This document shows, one piece after another, positions 42,997 to 53,780 of a DNA stretch of 64,000 nt. The notes below the pieces were generated by a model. The model worked only from the letters and a program-made list of their open reading frames with translations. It did no database searches and was not told the origin of the DNA. The stretch spans positions 117,412,087 to 117,476,086 of the forward strand of contig CM043947.1 in NCBI GenBank assembly GCA_014529385.2. Direction: 5' to 3'. The translations under genes were made by a program, and so were the position numbers. Source of the stretch: Adiantum capillus-veneris (Eukaryota; Streptophyta; Polypodiopsida; Polypodiales; Pteridaceae). The first letter of the stretch is position 1. The number at the start of each line of letters is the position of its first letter.

Positions 42997-44147
42997 TGTC
43001 ACATGACACATCCAACCCTATGTGTCTGTGGACAAGCTACAGCATGATCAGGGTTCAGTGAGTCCAGTGAGTCTAGATTTAGAAGTGATCTCGCACTTTT
43101 TGTCAGTCTATTCGTAGACCGTGCATGCCCAGTCACTTAGTGTAGATGCATATCCTCTGGTTGCACACGACGTGATGATCAGTATTCCCATCAGAATCCA
43201 TTAGAATCAGTCAGGGGAATTTTCTAGTGCATTTAGCCTATTTTCCCTATTGTTAACATTTTTCACTTATTATTTTTAAGTGACTTCCCAACAAAAGTAG
43301 GTAGGGCAATTTTGCTAAGTTAATATATAAGTAAACCCAAGTTAGCACTAAATGGCAGAAGAGGCAGCAGGAGCTTTCCGCTCAACAGGCATCTTCTCAG
43401 CAAGAACCCCACAATACCCTCAAGCCTTGGCGATTCCCTCTCCAAGCCCTAGCGTTTTCACTTTCCTCCCATCGCCTACAGTTACATGGCGTTTTCAGCA
43501 TTGCAGTGTCGCCATCATTCCCGGACAAGCCAGCGTTTTTACTAACGCTACAATAGCCCCAGCGTTTTTGCTAGCGTTTCGAGATCTGCCAGCGTTTTTG
43601 GTTTTCAGCCCATTCCGCAGCAGATGGTCAGCGTTTTCAGCCTTCATAAACGACAGCAGATTCAGCCCTATCCACTTCCAGAAGATCCCCATTTTCAGCC
43701 CACAAAAACGCAGCCAAAACAGTCATTTTCAGCCACCGAAAACAGTCCCAGATTTTCAGCCATAGTGTGTTTATAGACAGCAGTTAGAAGACCGCAGATT
43801 TCAGCCCTAAAGTCGTCGTCGTCACCGACATAGTCCCAGGTTGCATCAGTCCATTGCATCGTCATTGTACCACTTTGTGCAATCATAAGTAGACCACTCT
43901 CGCCGACGAGAGTGGGGCCTTCGGAGGAGGGTTTTAAAACGTCTCTGGTGTCGTATCTCTCTTCTCTCTCTATCTTTCAGTCTCATACACTTGCACGCAC
44001 AGTGTCCATTCACTTTGTTTGTGATCATAGTATTTTCCATTAAGAACGGAAGGCTCTCCCTTCCATAAGAACTAAAAGGAACCTTGAGCACAGTTCGGAG
44101 CACTCATCTTGAGCAAAGCGCAAACATTCATTCCACTGCACCTAACA
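42997..44147 (+). repeat. Family H LTR 3 (subfamily B)
   Basis: 1151 bp, TGTCACATGACACATCC to CACCTAACA. The perfect hairpin CCACTCTCG-CCGA-CGAGAGTGG (near 43895) and other differences group it with the solo LTR at 28140 and the minus-strand LTR at 48696, apart from LTRs 1, 2 and 4. TATATAAG is at 43324-43331. No PPT precedes it. A PBS-like site (TGATATCAGAGCTTTGG) follows. Confidence 0.9.
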
Positions 44148-46020
44148 TTGATATCAGAGCTTTGGCAGTGTTCTGTATCACTCAAGGAAAGAATCACTCA
44201 AGGAAAGAACCACAAGAATCACAAGAATTTTTTTTGCTTGTTGGAGTCGCACGAACCCAAGTTCGCTTGGGCGTGTCGATTCCTAATCGTGTTTTTTGAA
44301 GAGTGACAGGAATCCCAAGAAAGAAGGGCTTGTCCAGCCTCCCCTTGTGTCTCTTTTCACTCATTGAGAGCAGACCATGCACTTAGCGGCCGGCCAATCG
44401 ACGTGAGGTGGGAAAAAGCAACCTTGGTGTGAGCGCAAGGCCGCCAAGGGGTGCGCGCGTGGCAAGGAGTAGAACTCGGGTGAAGAGAAGATCCTTCTCA
44501 AACATGGTTTGCAAGCGAAAGAAAACCTCAAGAACCTCAAGACTCTCAAGAACCTCAAGAACCAAGACCCCGAAGAACTCAAGTTCCTCGTGAACTTAAG
44601 AACCCAAGACCCTCAAGAACCCAAGTTCCTCGTGAACTTCAGAACCCACAAGAACCCATGACTTCAGAATGGTCATCACTCGAAGCGGAATGGATACTTC
44701 GCTTGGAAGTGATGAGCATGAGAGAGACGAAGAAGAATTTACCCCACCAGGAAGTTTTTCCGACCCTCCTCCTTCCCCATCTACATCAAGGATTCCACTA
44801 ACTCCTATGGAGGCTTTGGAGCTGATATTTATGGAAATGAATTTAGAACGCGAAGCAAGAAATGCAGAAAGACCGACACATACAAGAGTTCTTGCGACTC
44901 TTTTCTCACGTGCCGGCACAGATGCAAGATTGAATGATAATGATGAGCATGATGTTTTGGATGATTATGAGAAGCATGCTGATGATTTTATTGACAATGA
45001 TAAGCATGATGATTTGCATGATCAAGATGTGATTTTTCACAAGCATGATGAGTTGCATGAAGATGATGTGATTGTTCACAAGGATGATGAGTTAGTGGAT
45101 TCTTTTTCTAGCGAAGCTAACCTCGTTGTAGATTTGATCAATCGTGAAGAACCCATCTTGGCTTTCGAGTCGAGGTCCAAAGAACCCCCACTGGACGATT
45201 CGATCATTCAGGAAGAACCGATCTTGGCTCTCAAGCTTAGGTCCAAAGAACCCTCACAGGAAGTATTATGTGTTCGCATGATTGATACGCACGCATTGTT
45301 CGAGTGTTTCATTCGTGATCGTTTCCTGTATTTTAGTCGGCGTCTTTATGTGATCCCTTTTCCTAGGCATGACATATTGTACATTGAGCATGTTTCACTC
45401 ATGAATGAGCACGGATGTATGCAGATTTCTCATCAAAAGCTGAAAAGTATGTATGTAAGGAAGTCACATTCCATGTCTCTTCCTTGGCATGACACATTCG
45501 TAGAAAGAGCACATGAACCTATGAGCACCGAGCATGGGCATTTCCGTTGTGAATTGCCAAAGTCGATTGCTCTAGATCAAAACAGAGAAATTCGATCTCA
45601 TTATTTGCGTGTGTGAGGTGAACGGGCTAGCACTCCGTCTCTTTGTTCATCTACATTGCATGCAGAGTCTCTGAGGAAGACAAGATTTTTTCCAGTCACT
45701 TTACATGGAATAGGTATGTTCATGTTTTTATGTTGGAAATGGTTTCAAGAATTTTCATCCTCGGAGATTCTTGAAGAAGTTAGACCCATGATTAAAGACG
45801 AAGTTGAAGCAATGAAGGAGCCACATATGACTTTGTGTCGATTTCAGCGCGACCCAAAGAAGAAAACTTTGTAGATCTTTATGAAGTTCAAGTATCGCAC
45901 GATCCACACATCATAGTCGGCCGGCGAAGAGTCCTTTCCAGGATTCATCCAAACGCTGATGGCGATCTTCCTCGACGCCATACAGTTCGGTACGAGTACC
46001 TCACTTTGAAAAGGAGGGGA
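44148..46020 (+). mobile_element. Family H internal region 3
   Basis: It has the PBS variant, the leader (CTCAAGAACC repeats 44526-44660), the best preserved plus-strand hybrid ORF, and the PPT GAAAAGGAGGGGA (46008-46020) followed by the start of LTR 4. The internal sequence is closest to the nested minus-strand copy (subfamily B), whereas LTR 4 is subfamily A. The unit therefore looks recombinant. Confidence 0.85.
44669..45900 (+). pseudogene. Family H hybrid ORF, copy 3 (least broken)
   Basis: It opens MVITRSGMDTSLGSDEHERD and runs 315 codons to TGA at 45614-45616, where the nested copy has Cys. It continues in the same frame from GERASTPSLCS to a TAG at 45872. An acidic histidine-rich block (DDLHDQDVIFHKHDELHEDD) precedes two EEPILA-type repeats with SKEP, then VLCVRMIDTHALFECFIRD, a conserved SLPWHDTFVERAHEPM and WKWFQEFSSSEILEE. 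No zinc knuckle, protease or RT motif is present. A structural (gag-like) role is a guess from its position. Confidence 0.78.
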
Positions 46021-46070
46021 TGTCACTGACACATCCAACCCTATGTGTCCGTGGACAACCTACAACATGA
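46021..46070 (+). repeat. Family H LTR 4, first 50 bases
   Basis: It begins TGTCACTGACACATCCAACC after the PPT and matches subfamily A. It is broken at 46070 by the nested minus-strand element and resumes at 49988. About 40 bases expected from LTR 2 are missing across the break. Confidence 0.85.
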
Positions 46071-46732
46071 CGTCTAACTGTTGAAAACTGAAAACGCTGG
46101 TCCTAGGGCTGATTCTGTCGCGATAGATCTGCAAAACGCTGAGGTTGCTGACAGATGCAAAAATGCTAGGACTGAAAATGGAGTTTCCGTCGCCGAGATT
46201 CTGCAGATGCAAAAACGCTAGGCTGATCTGCTGTGGTCTTGTCGCCGTGGCTCTGCAAATGCAAAACGCTGGCTGATCTATGGTGTCTTGTCTAAAAACG
46301 CTAGCCAAATTGTTGTGGAGCAAAAACGCTAGAAGTCCTTGGGGTCGTGCTGACAAGGTGCCCGTTGAGCATGTGCTCCTGCTGCCTCTTCTGCCATTTA
46401 GTGCTAACTCTAGTTTGCTTATATACAAACTTAGCTAAATTGCCCTACCTACTTTTGTTGGGAAGTCACTTAAAAATAATAAGTGAAAAATAGCAAAAAT
46501 AGGATAAATGCACTAGAAAATTCCCCTAACTGATTCTGATGGATTCTAATGGGAATTCTGATGATCATGCTGTGTGCAACCAAAGGATATGCATCTATGC
46601 TAAGTGACTGGGCATGCACAGTCTACGAATAGACTCACAAAAGTGCCATATCACTTCTAATCTAGACTGACTGAACCCTGATCATACTGTAGCTTGTCCA
46701 CGAACACATAGGGTTGGATGTGTCACGTGACA
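46071..46732 (-). repeat. Partial 3' LTR of the nested element
   Basis: It holds the U3 side only: TGTCACGTGACA at the right end (46721-46732), TATATAAG on the minus strand at 46418-46425, and the first AGCGTTTT words (as AAAACGCT on the plus strand). It ends at GTTGAAAACTGAAAACGC near 46078. Confidence 0.85.
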
Positions 46733-46800
46733 TCCCCTCCTTTTCAAAGTGAGGTACTCGTACCGAACTGTTTGGCGTCAAGGGAGATCGCCAATAGCAT

Positions 46801-48240
46801 TCAGAATCCTGGAAGGGACTCTTCGCCGGCCCACTCTGATGTGTGGGTCGTGCGGTACTTAAACTTCATAAAGGTCTGCAACGCTTGCTTCTTTGGGCCG
46901 CGCCGAAAGCGACACAAAGTCTTCTGAGTTTCCTTCGATGCTTCAACTTCGTCGAGTGTTATGCTTCTTTCTTCTTCAAGAATCTCCATGGCTGAAAATT
47001 CCTGAAACCATTTCCAACACAAAACCATGAACATACCTATTCCATGTAAAGTGAGTGGAAAAAATCTTGTCTTTCTCAAAGACCGTGTATGCAATGTAGA
47101 TGAACATAGAGATGGAGTGACAAACCGTTCACCACATACACGCAAACAATGAGATCGAATCTTTCTCTTATGATTTAGAGGAATCAACTGTGGCAATTCA
47201 CAACGGAAATGCCCATGCTTGATGCTCATACTTTCATGTGCTCTTTCTACAAATGTGTCATGCCAAGGAAGGGACATGGAATGTGACTTCCTTGAATGCA
47301 TACTTTTCAGCTTTTCATAAAAAATCCGCATACATTTATGCTCATTCATGAGTGAAACGTGCTCAACGTACAATATATTATGCGTAGGAAAAGGGATCAC
47401 ATAAAGACGCTGACTAAAATACAAAAAACGATCACGAATGAAACACTCGTACAATGCGTGCGTATCAATCATGCGAACACATAATACTTCCTGTAAGGGT
47501 TCTTTGGACCTAGGCTCGAGAGCCAAGATCGCTTCTTCCTAAATGATCGAATCGTCCTGTGGGGGTTCTTTGGACCTCGACTCAAAAGCCAAGATCGGTT
47601 CTTCGTGATTGATCGAATCTACAACGAGGTTAGCTTCGCTAGAAAAAGCATCCACTAACACATCATCCTTGTGAACAATCACATCATCTTCATGCAACTC
47701 ATCATGCTTGTGAGAAATCACACCTTGATCATGCAAATCATCGTGCTTGTCCTTATCATCCAAATCATCATGCCGGTCATTGTCAATCAAATCATCATCA
47801 TGCAAATCATTGTCATCCAAATCATCATGCTTCTCACAATCATGCGAATCCTGTGTGTCATGCTTTGGAGAAGGAGAGATTGAGAGAGTTTCCTTTTCCC
47901 AAATCTCTTGCATCAATGTCGGCACTTGAGAAAAGAGTCGCAACATCTATTGCATTCGTGCTTTGGTCTCGCGATATATGGCTACGACTCTTTCTGTGTA
48001 TTGATGCTCTATGGCTGCCATCTTTTCTTCGTGTTCATGCTCTATTTCTACTTTTCGGTCTAACTTCTTGTCCATAAACAACTGCGGCAACTCCTTCATA
48101 AGAGTTAGTGCAATCCTTGACGTAGATGGGGAAGGGGGAGGGTCGGAAAAACCTCTTGGTAAATTCTTCTTCGCCTCTCTCATGCTCATCACCTCCAAGC
48201 GAAGTATCCATTCCGCTTCGAGTGATGATCATTCTGAAGT
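46801..48240 (-). pseudogene. Family H hybrid ORF, nested copy
   Basis: It starts MIITRSGMDTSLGGDEHERG near 48236. One shift follows the ORF start; the rest lies in one frame with only two stops: TAG at 47947-47949 (in MQ*MLRLF) and TAG at 47536-47538 where copy 3 has Gln. The acidic block has several HDDL repeats. The C-terminal domain (47526 to 46801) is uninterrupted for 241 codons and shows ALYECFIRDRFLYFSQRLYV and SLPWHDTFVERAHESM. It ends near FRRGPKKQALQTFMKFKY. This is the best view of the unknown domain. Confidence 0.78.
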
Positions 48241-48695
48241 CGTGGGTTCTTGTGGATTCTTGTGGTCCTGGGTTCTTAAGTCCACGAGGAACTTGGGTTC
48301 TCGGGGGTCTTGGGTTCTTTGGGTTCTTGGGGTTCTTGAGGTTTTCTTTCGCTTGCAAATCGTGTTTGAGAAGGATCTTCTCTTCACCCGAGTTCTACTC
48401 TTTTCCGCGGGTACACCCCTTGGTGGCCTTGTGCTCACACCAAGGTTGCTTTTTCCCACCTCACGTCGATTAGCCGGCCGCTAAGTGCACGGTCCGCTCT
48501 CAATGAGTGAAAAGAGACACAAGGGGAGGCTGGACAAGCCCTTCTTTCTTGGGATTCCTATCACTCTTCAACAAAACACAATTAGGAATCGACACGCCCA
48601 AGCGACCTTGGGTTCGTACGACCTAAGAAAGCAAAAAAAATTATTGTGGTTCTTTCCTTGAGTGATACAGAACACTACCAAAGCTCTGATACCAA

Positions 48696-49987
48696 TGTTA
48701 GGTGCAGCGGAATGATTGTTTGCGCTTTGCTCAAGATCAGTGCTCCGAGCTGTGCTCAAGGGTTCCTTTTAGTTCTTATGGGAGGGAGAGCCTTCCGTTC
48801 TTAATGGAAAGTGCTATGATCACAACAAAGTGAATGGACACTATGCGTGCAAGTAAATGAGACTAAGAGATAGAGAGAGAAGAGAGATACGACACCAGAA
48901 ACGTTGTAAAACCCTCCTCCGAAGGCCCCACTCTCGTCGGCGAGCGTGGTCTACTTATGATTCCACAATCTGGTACAAATGGTATGCATGAGACTGATGC
49001 AAGTCTAGGCTATGTTGACGATGACGACGGGGATGGGGAAGTCGACCTAAGGGTTGAAATCTGCAATCTTTCTACTGCTATCCAAAATCGCTATGGGCTG
49101 AAATCTGCAAATCTTGTATCTGCTGAATTCTGACTCTATGTCGGTGACGATGTCGATGACAACAATGCGACGACGACGCGCTGAAAACGCAGATGCTGAA
49201 ATGTGCGTTTTCCGGGCTGAAACTGCAAACCTTGGGGAAACTGACCGTGCGGCGAGGAACTGCTGCGGGAAGGTGAGATCTGCGAGGTTCGGTACTTGAT
49301 ATGCAAAGTCTAATTGCTGAAAACTGAAAACGCTGGTCCTAGGGCTGATTCTGTCGCGATAGATCTGCAAAACGCTGAGGTTGCTGGCAGATGCAAAAAT
49401 GCTAGGGCTGAAAATGGAGTTTCCGCCGCCGGGATTTTGCAGATGCAAAAACTCTAGGCTGATCTGCTGTGGTCTTGTTGCCGTGGCTCTACAAATACAA
49501 AATGCTGGCTGATCTATGGTGTCTTGTCCAAAAACGCTAGCCAAATTGCTTTGGAGCAAAAATGCTAGAAGTCCTTGGGGTCGTGCTGACAAGGTGTCTG
49601 TTGAGCATGTGCTCTTGCTGCCTCTTCTGCCATTTAGTGCTAACTCTAGTTTGCTTATATACAAACTTAGCAAAATTGCCCTACCTACTTTTGTTGGGAA
49701 GTCACTTAAAAATAATAAGTGAAAAATACCAAACATAGGGAAAATAGGTTAAATGCACTAGAAAATTCCCCTAACTAATTCTGATGGATTCTGATGGGAA
49801 TTCCTGATGATCATGCTGTGTGCAACCAGAGGATATGCATCTATGCTAAGTGACTCGACATGCACAGTCTACGAATAGACTCACAAAAGTGCCAGATCAC
49901 TTCTAATCTAGACTCACTAGATTGATTGAACCTTGATCATGCTGTAGCTTTTCCACGGACACATAGGGTTGGATGTGTCACATGACA
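48696..49987 (-). repeat. 5' LTR of the nested element (subfamily B)
   Basis: 1292 bp, complement of TGTCACATGACACATCC (49987) to CACCTAACA (48696). TATATAAG is on the minus strand at 49654-49661. The hairpin near 48928-48951 reads CCACTCTCGTCGGCGAGCGTGG, with one mismatch in the stem. It contains many AAAACGCT words (49180-49560). Confidence 0.92.
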
Positions 49988-51130
49988 GTAGTCTGGCACT
50001 TTTGTGAGTCTGTTCGCAGACTGTGCATGTCCAGACACTTAGAGTAGGTGCATATCCTCAGGTTGCACACAGCATGATCATGAGATTCCCATCAGAACCC
50101 ATCAGGAGCATGTTTACAGTGCATAGACCTATTTTTCCTATTTTTGACATTTTTCACTTATTATTTTCAAGTGACTTTTGTTGGGAACTGGGTAGAACAA
50201 TTTGACTAAGTGAATATATAAGAAAACCTAGCGCTAGTAGTTTCTCGCAAAAGAGGCAGCAGGAACCCAGTGTTCATCAGGCAACTTCTCAGCAAGATTC
50301 CCCCCCCGCGACAACTCTAGTGTTTTCACTCACCAGAAGGCCTAGCGTTTTTGCATCAGATCAGCCAGTGTTTTTGCACTTGCAGATTCTCGGCGAAAGT
50401 AGACAGTAGATCAGTCCTAGCGTTAGCAGATTCCCCAAAAGACAACAGATTCCCAGCGTTAGCATGTTTCCACAGCAAGAAGCTGAAAGCCCCTAGCGTT
50501 TTTGGTTTGCAGATCAACCTCAGTGTTTTTGCTAATCTTCGCGACAGATTCAGCCCTAGACTCAGCGTTTTCAGTTTTCAACAATCAGACATCACAGAAG
50601 AAGTTGCGAACCTCGCAGATCTCAACTTCCCGTAGCAGTTTCTCACCGCACGGTGGGATCCATCGAAGTTTGCAGTTTTAGCCCAAAAAATGCAGATCTC
50701 AACATCTGCGTTTTCGGCACGTCGTCGTCGCATGGTAGTCATCGACATAGAGTCAGAATTCAACAGATAAAGATTTGCAAATTTCAGCCCTTAGCATTCT
50801 CAAATTTCAACCCGTCTCGTCGTCGTCCTCATCGTCGGCGAGTGCAAGCATTATAGAGATTTGTGCAATCAATAGTAGACCGCTCTCGCCATAGAGGGTG
50901 GGGCCTTCGGAGGAGGATTTTGACAACATTCTGGTGTCGTATTCTTTTCTCTCTATCTGTGAGTCTCAGCACCTTCATTCACAATGTTATTCACTTTGTT
51001 TGTGATCATTTGCACTCTCTCGCTAAAGGAACCGAAGGCTCTCCCTTCCGTAAGTAAAAGGAACCCTTGAGCATAGTTCGGAGCACTCATCTTGAGCAAA
51101 GTTCAACATTCACTTCCGTTGCACCTTACA
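49988..51130 (+). repeat. Family H LTR 4, remaining part
   Basis: It continues from GTAGTCTGGCACTTTTGTGA to GCACCTTACA, subfamily A, with TATATAAG at 50216-50223. A PBS (TTGGTATCAGAGCTTTG) follows at about 51131-51147. Confidence 0.9.
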
Positions 51131-51310
51131 TTGGTATCAGAGCTTTGATAGTGTTCTGTATCACTCAAGAAAAGAACCACAAGAACCACATTTTTTAATT
51201 TTTTTTTGTTGCAGTCGCACGTAAATAAAGTCCTCTTGGACGTGTCGATTCCTAGTCGTGTTTTTGAAGAGTGACAGCAAACCCAAGAAAGAAGGGCTTG
51301 TCCAGCCTCG
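51131..51310 (+). mobile_element. Family H internal region 4, leader stub
   Basis: PBS and about 160 bases of leader matching 38990-39165 (GACGTGTCGATTCCTAGTCG; GGGCTTGTCCAGCCTC). It then stops where the satellite-like array begins. No ORF remains. Confidence 0.85.
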
Positions 51311-52295
51311 CCAAAGCCAAAAAATTGGCCATTGTGCACAAACAAGAGAAGCACACTAATCCCTAACCCTGCAAAGTTTTGTATCCATCACAGTTCGTCT
51401 CAACTGTCCAACACAACACAATCACAAACTTTTGGCCGTTGGACCCTTGGCGAGCCCAAAGCCAAAAAATTGGCCATTTTGCGGCCCTAGACCAACACGA
51501 TGAGAACGAATGGCCATGAAGCAGTGCAAGGGTAGTGGAAGCACACTATCCCCCCTCCCATCCCCCTTTCCCCCCTGCAAAAGTTTCATGGCCATTGCGA
51601 TCCGTGTCGATGGTCCAGGGTAGCACAATCGCAAACTTTTCATTGTGGGACCTTTGGCGAGTCCAAAGCCAAAAAATTGGTGATTGTGCCGTCTTGGATC
51701 GACGAGACGACAAAAAAAGTCCATGAAACTCTGTGATAAAAGGGGAAGTACACTAATTACCACCCCTGGCAAAGTTTCATGGCCATCACAATCCATCTCA
51801 TTGGTCAGGGCAGCACAATCGCTAACTTTTGGTCGTTGGGTCCAAAGCCAAAAATTTGGCGATTGTGCCGTCTTGGATCCACGAGACAGGAATGGATGGC
51901 CATGAAACTTTACACATGCAGGAGAAGCACACTAATCCCCACATCTACAAAGTTTCTTCCTCATCGTAATCTGTCTCAACAGTCCAGGATGGCACAATCA
52001 CCAACTTTTGGCAGTTGGGCCCTTGGCGAGCCCAAAGCCAAAAAATTGGCTATTTTGCAACCGTGACCTACGAAACGAGAACGAATGTCCATGAAGCAGT
52101 GCGAGGGTAAGGGAAGCACACTAATCCCCACCCTTATAAAGTTTCATGGCCATCGCAATCCGTCTTAATGGTCCAAGGCGAAACAGTCACCGGCCGTTGG
52201 ACCCTTAGCGAGCCCAAAGCCAAAAAATTGGTGATTGTGCCGCCCTGAATCAACGAGACGATAATAGATGGCCATGAAACTTTGAAGGGTGAGGA
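51311..52295. repeat. Degenerate tandem array, unit about 180 bp
   Basis: The marker CCAAAGCCAAAAAATTGG recurs at 51311, 51456, 51663, 51842, 52032 and 52214 (spacings 145, 207, 179, 190, 182). Each unit also holds AGTTTCATGGCCAT, GAAGCACACTAAT and CACAATCGC-like words in the same order. The units differ by many substitutions and small indels. The length is near a nucleosome repeat, as in many plant satellites. Confidence 0.75.
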
Positions 52296-52578
52296 GAAGG
52301 AGCCACTGCAAAATCCAAGACTAAGGACATTTTGTTAGGTACTCTAAAACAAGCAAGCCACATGGGCTCCTTGGCTAGCATGCTTAGCATAGAGCCTTAC
52401 CTAATGTGTAGATATGATCACTTTCAAATGCTAATCCTAATGGATTTAAAAAAAACATGCCACCTAGACGAGGGAAAGAAAATTGACAACTTAATTGATA
52501 TGAATAGGGTACTGCAAGAGGAGAAGGAAATTTCACAACAAGACAACCAACAAATTCAGTAGGATGCTGACCAATTTC

Positions 52579-52621
<43 letters not shown>

Positions 52622-53080
52622 TGCAGTACTTGAAATCCCATTGTCAATGATCCATAACTTATACGTAGGCCGACGAGGCTGTGTGATTTGGCAGGTATAG
52701 TGACCACAAAGGACGAGATAAAACACTTCAAAAGGCAAAGGACAAAAAAATTGGCAGAAGCAGGAGAAACAAGCCATGAAAGAGAAGGGGCCAAGCTAGT
52801 AACGACCACATGTAGTTTACCTTGCAGCACAAGCAGATCCATAAAAGAATTAAAGGACCCTGCAAAAGTCAACCAGTTAGCAGAAGTTTTGAAAAACAAA
52901 GGCGAGAATACTCACATTGCTATCCCATGTACAGCCTCAAAATGCATCAAAAATAAAAACCAGAAGTGCTCGCCAACAATCAATTTCCAAAAAAATTCAC
53001 ACTTCACTATGAGAAACCACAACATTGTTATGACCTTTCTCTACATATTTTCCTGGAGTGTAATGTGCATAAACTAATGA
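52296..53080 (+). other. Unassigned, with exon-like frames and a (TG)n(CG)n tract
   Basis: Frames at 52332-52562 (DEGKKIDNLIDMNRVLQEEK) and 52688-53077 (IVTTKDEIKHFKRQRTKKLA) have a plausible amino-acid mix. They flank a tract of (TG)n then (CG)n at 52582-52621. TTTGGCAG|GTATAGTG near 52690 looks splice-like, but no family is recognised. It could be a decayed gene piece or repeat. Confidence 0.3.
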
Positions 53081-53780
53081 GCTCAGTACAAGCCTCCTCT
53101 TCAAGATGAGGGTTAATCTAAGCCTTTGACATGAAAGTATTACAGTCTTGTGAGCCCATTCACGGGATCTGCATGTCCACTACAGTCCATCCCAAAAGTG
53201 CTAATATGCACTCTGGTTCTTGCACGACCCTGTATGTAGACATGTATTGCTAAGGCATCTGTAAGGTGTGACAATACAACATACCAACGTACTTCTTAGC
53301 CTTCACCCACTATAAGTGTGAAAATTCAGGTAAATCATGGACCATTAAAACCTTCACGCCAACCTGTGCATCCCGTAATCTAATTTATATAGTACATCAG
53401 CAATGGATGTGAAGAGTTATAAAGCTTGACAAAACCTTATGTACAATAACAAGGGTTATATTGAAACACTCTTATACGTAGGAGATAGGACGTTGGCTGA
53501 TGAGTCTCTATTCAGCGGTAAAGTGATATCAATAATTGATACAAGCCACACCCATGACGATTGAAAAAGCCATAGTTGGGGATCCCTCCTTCCAGACCTC
53601 CTCCAAAAGCACAAGGATGTGAATATGATCTTGACATCTTCTAGAGATCAGTGAGATCTGGATTTGATGGCTAAATGATTGATTGAATCCATACTTTGCG
53701 ATTGAGGTCTTGATCGGGACAAAGATGTGAATGTGATTTTAGCGCATCAACATTTCTATTTGGATGAGATGATTGGATAT
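53081..53780. other. No recognised feature
   Basis: No convincing frame or repeat match. Confidence 0.35.

Larger units (their letters stand above)
46071..49987 (-). mobile_element. Nested family H element (subfamily B), minus strand
   Basis: It lies inside LTR 4. Its 5' LTR is 48696-49987 (1292 bp). The PBS complement CCAAAGCTCTGATACCA is at 48678-48694. The internal region runs 46733-48695. The PPT complement is at 46733-46745. The 3' LTR is only partly present (46071-46732), having lost its distal 600 or so bases together with a bit of the host LTR. No target duplication remains, as expected after a deletion at one side. Confidence 0.9.

Noticed and set aside
51311-52295. CRISPR array
   Set aside because: Units are about 180 bp and wholly repetitive, without unique spacers, in a eukaryotic repeat context. 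Satellite-like is the better reading.
52332-53077. Two-exon host gene across the TG/CG tract
   Set aside because: The splice sites are only weakly plausible and no protein family is recognised. Kept as an unassigned low-confidence region.
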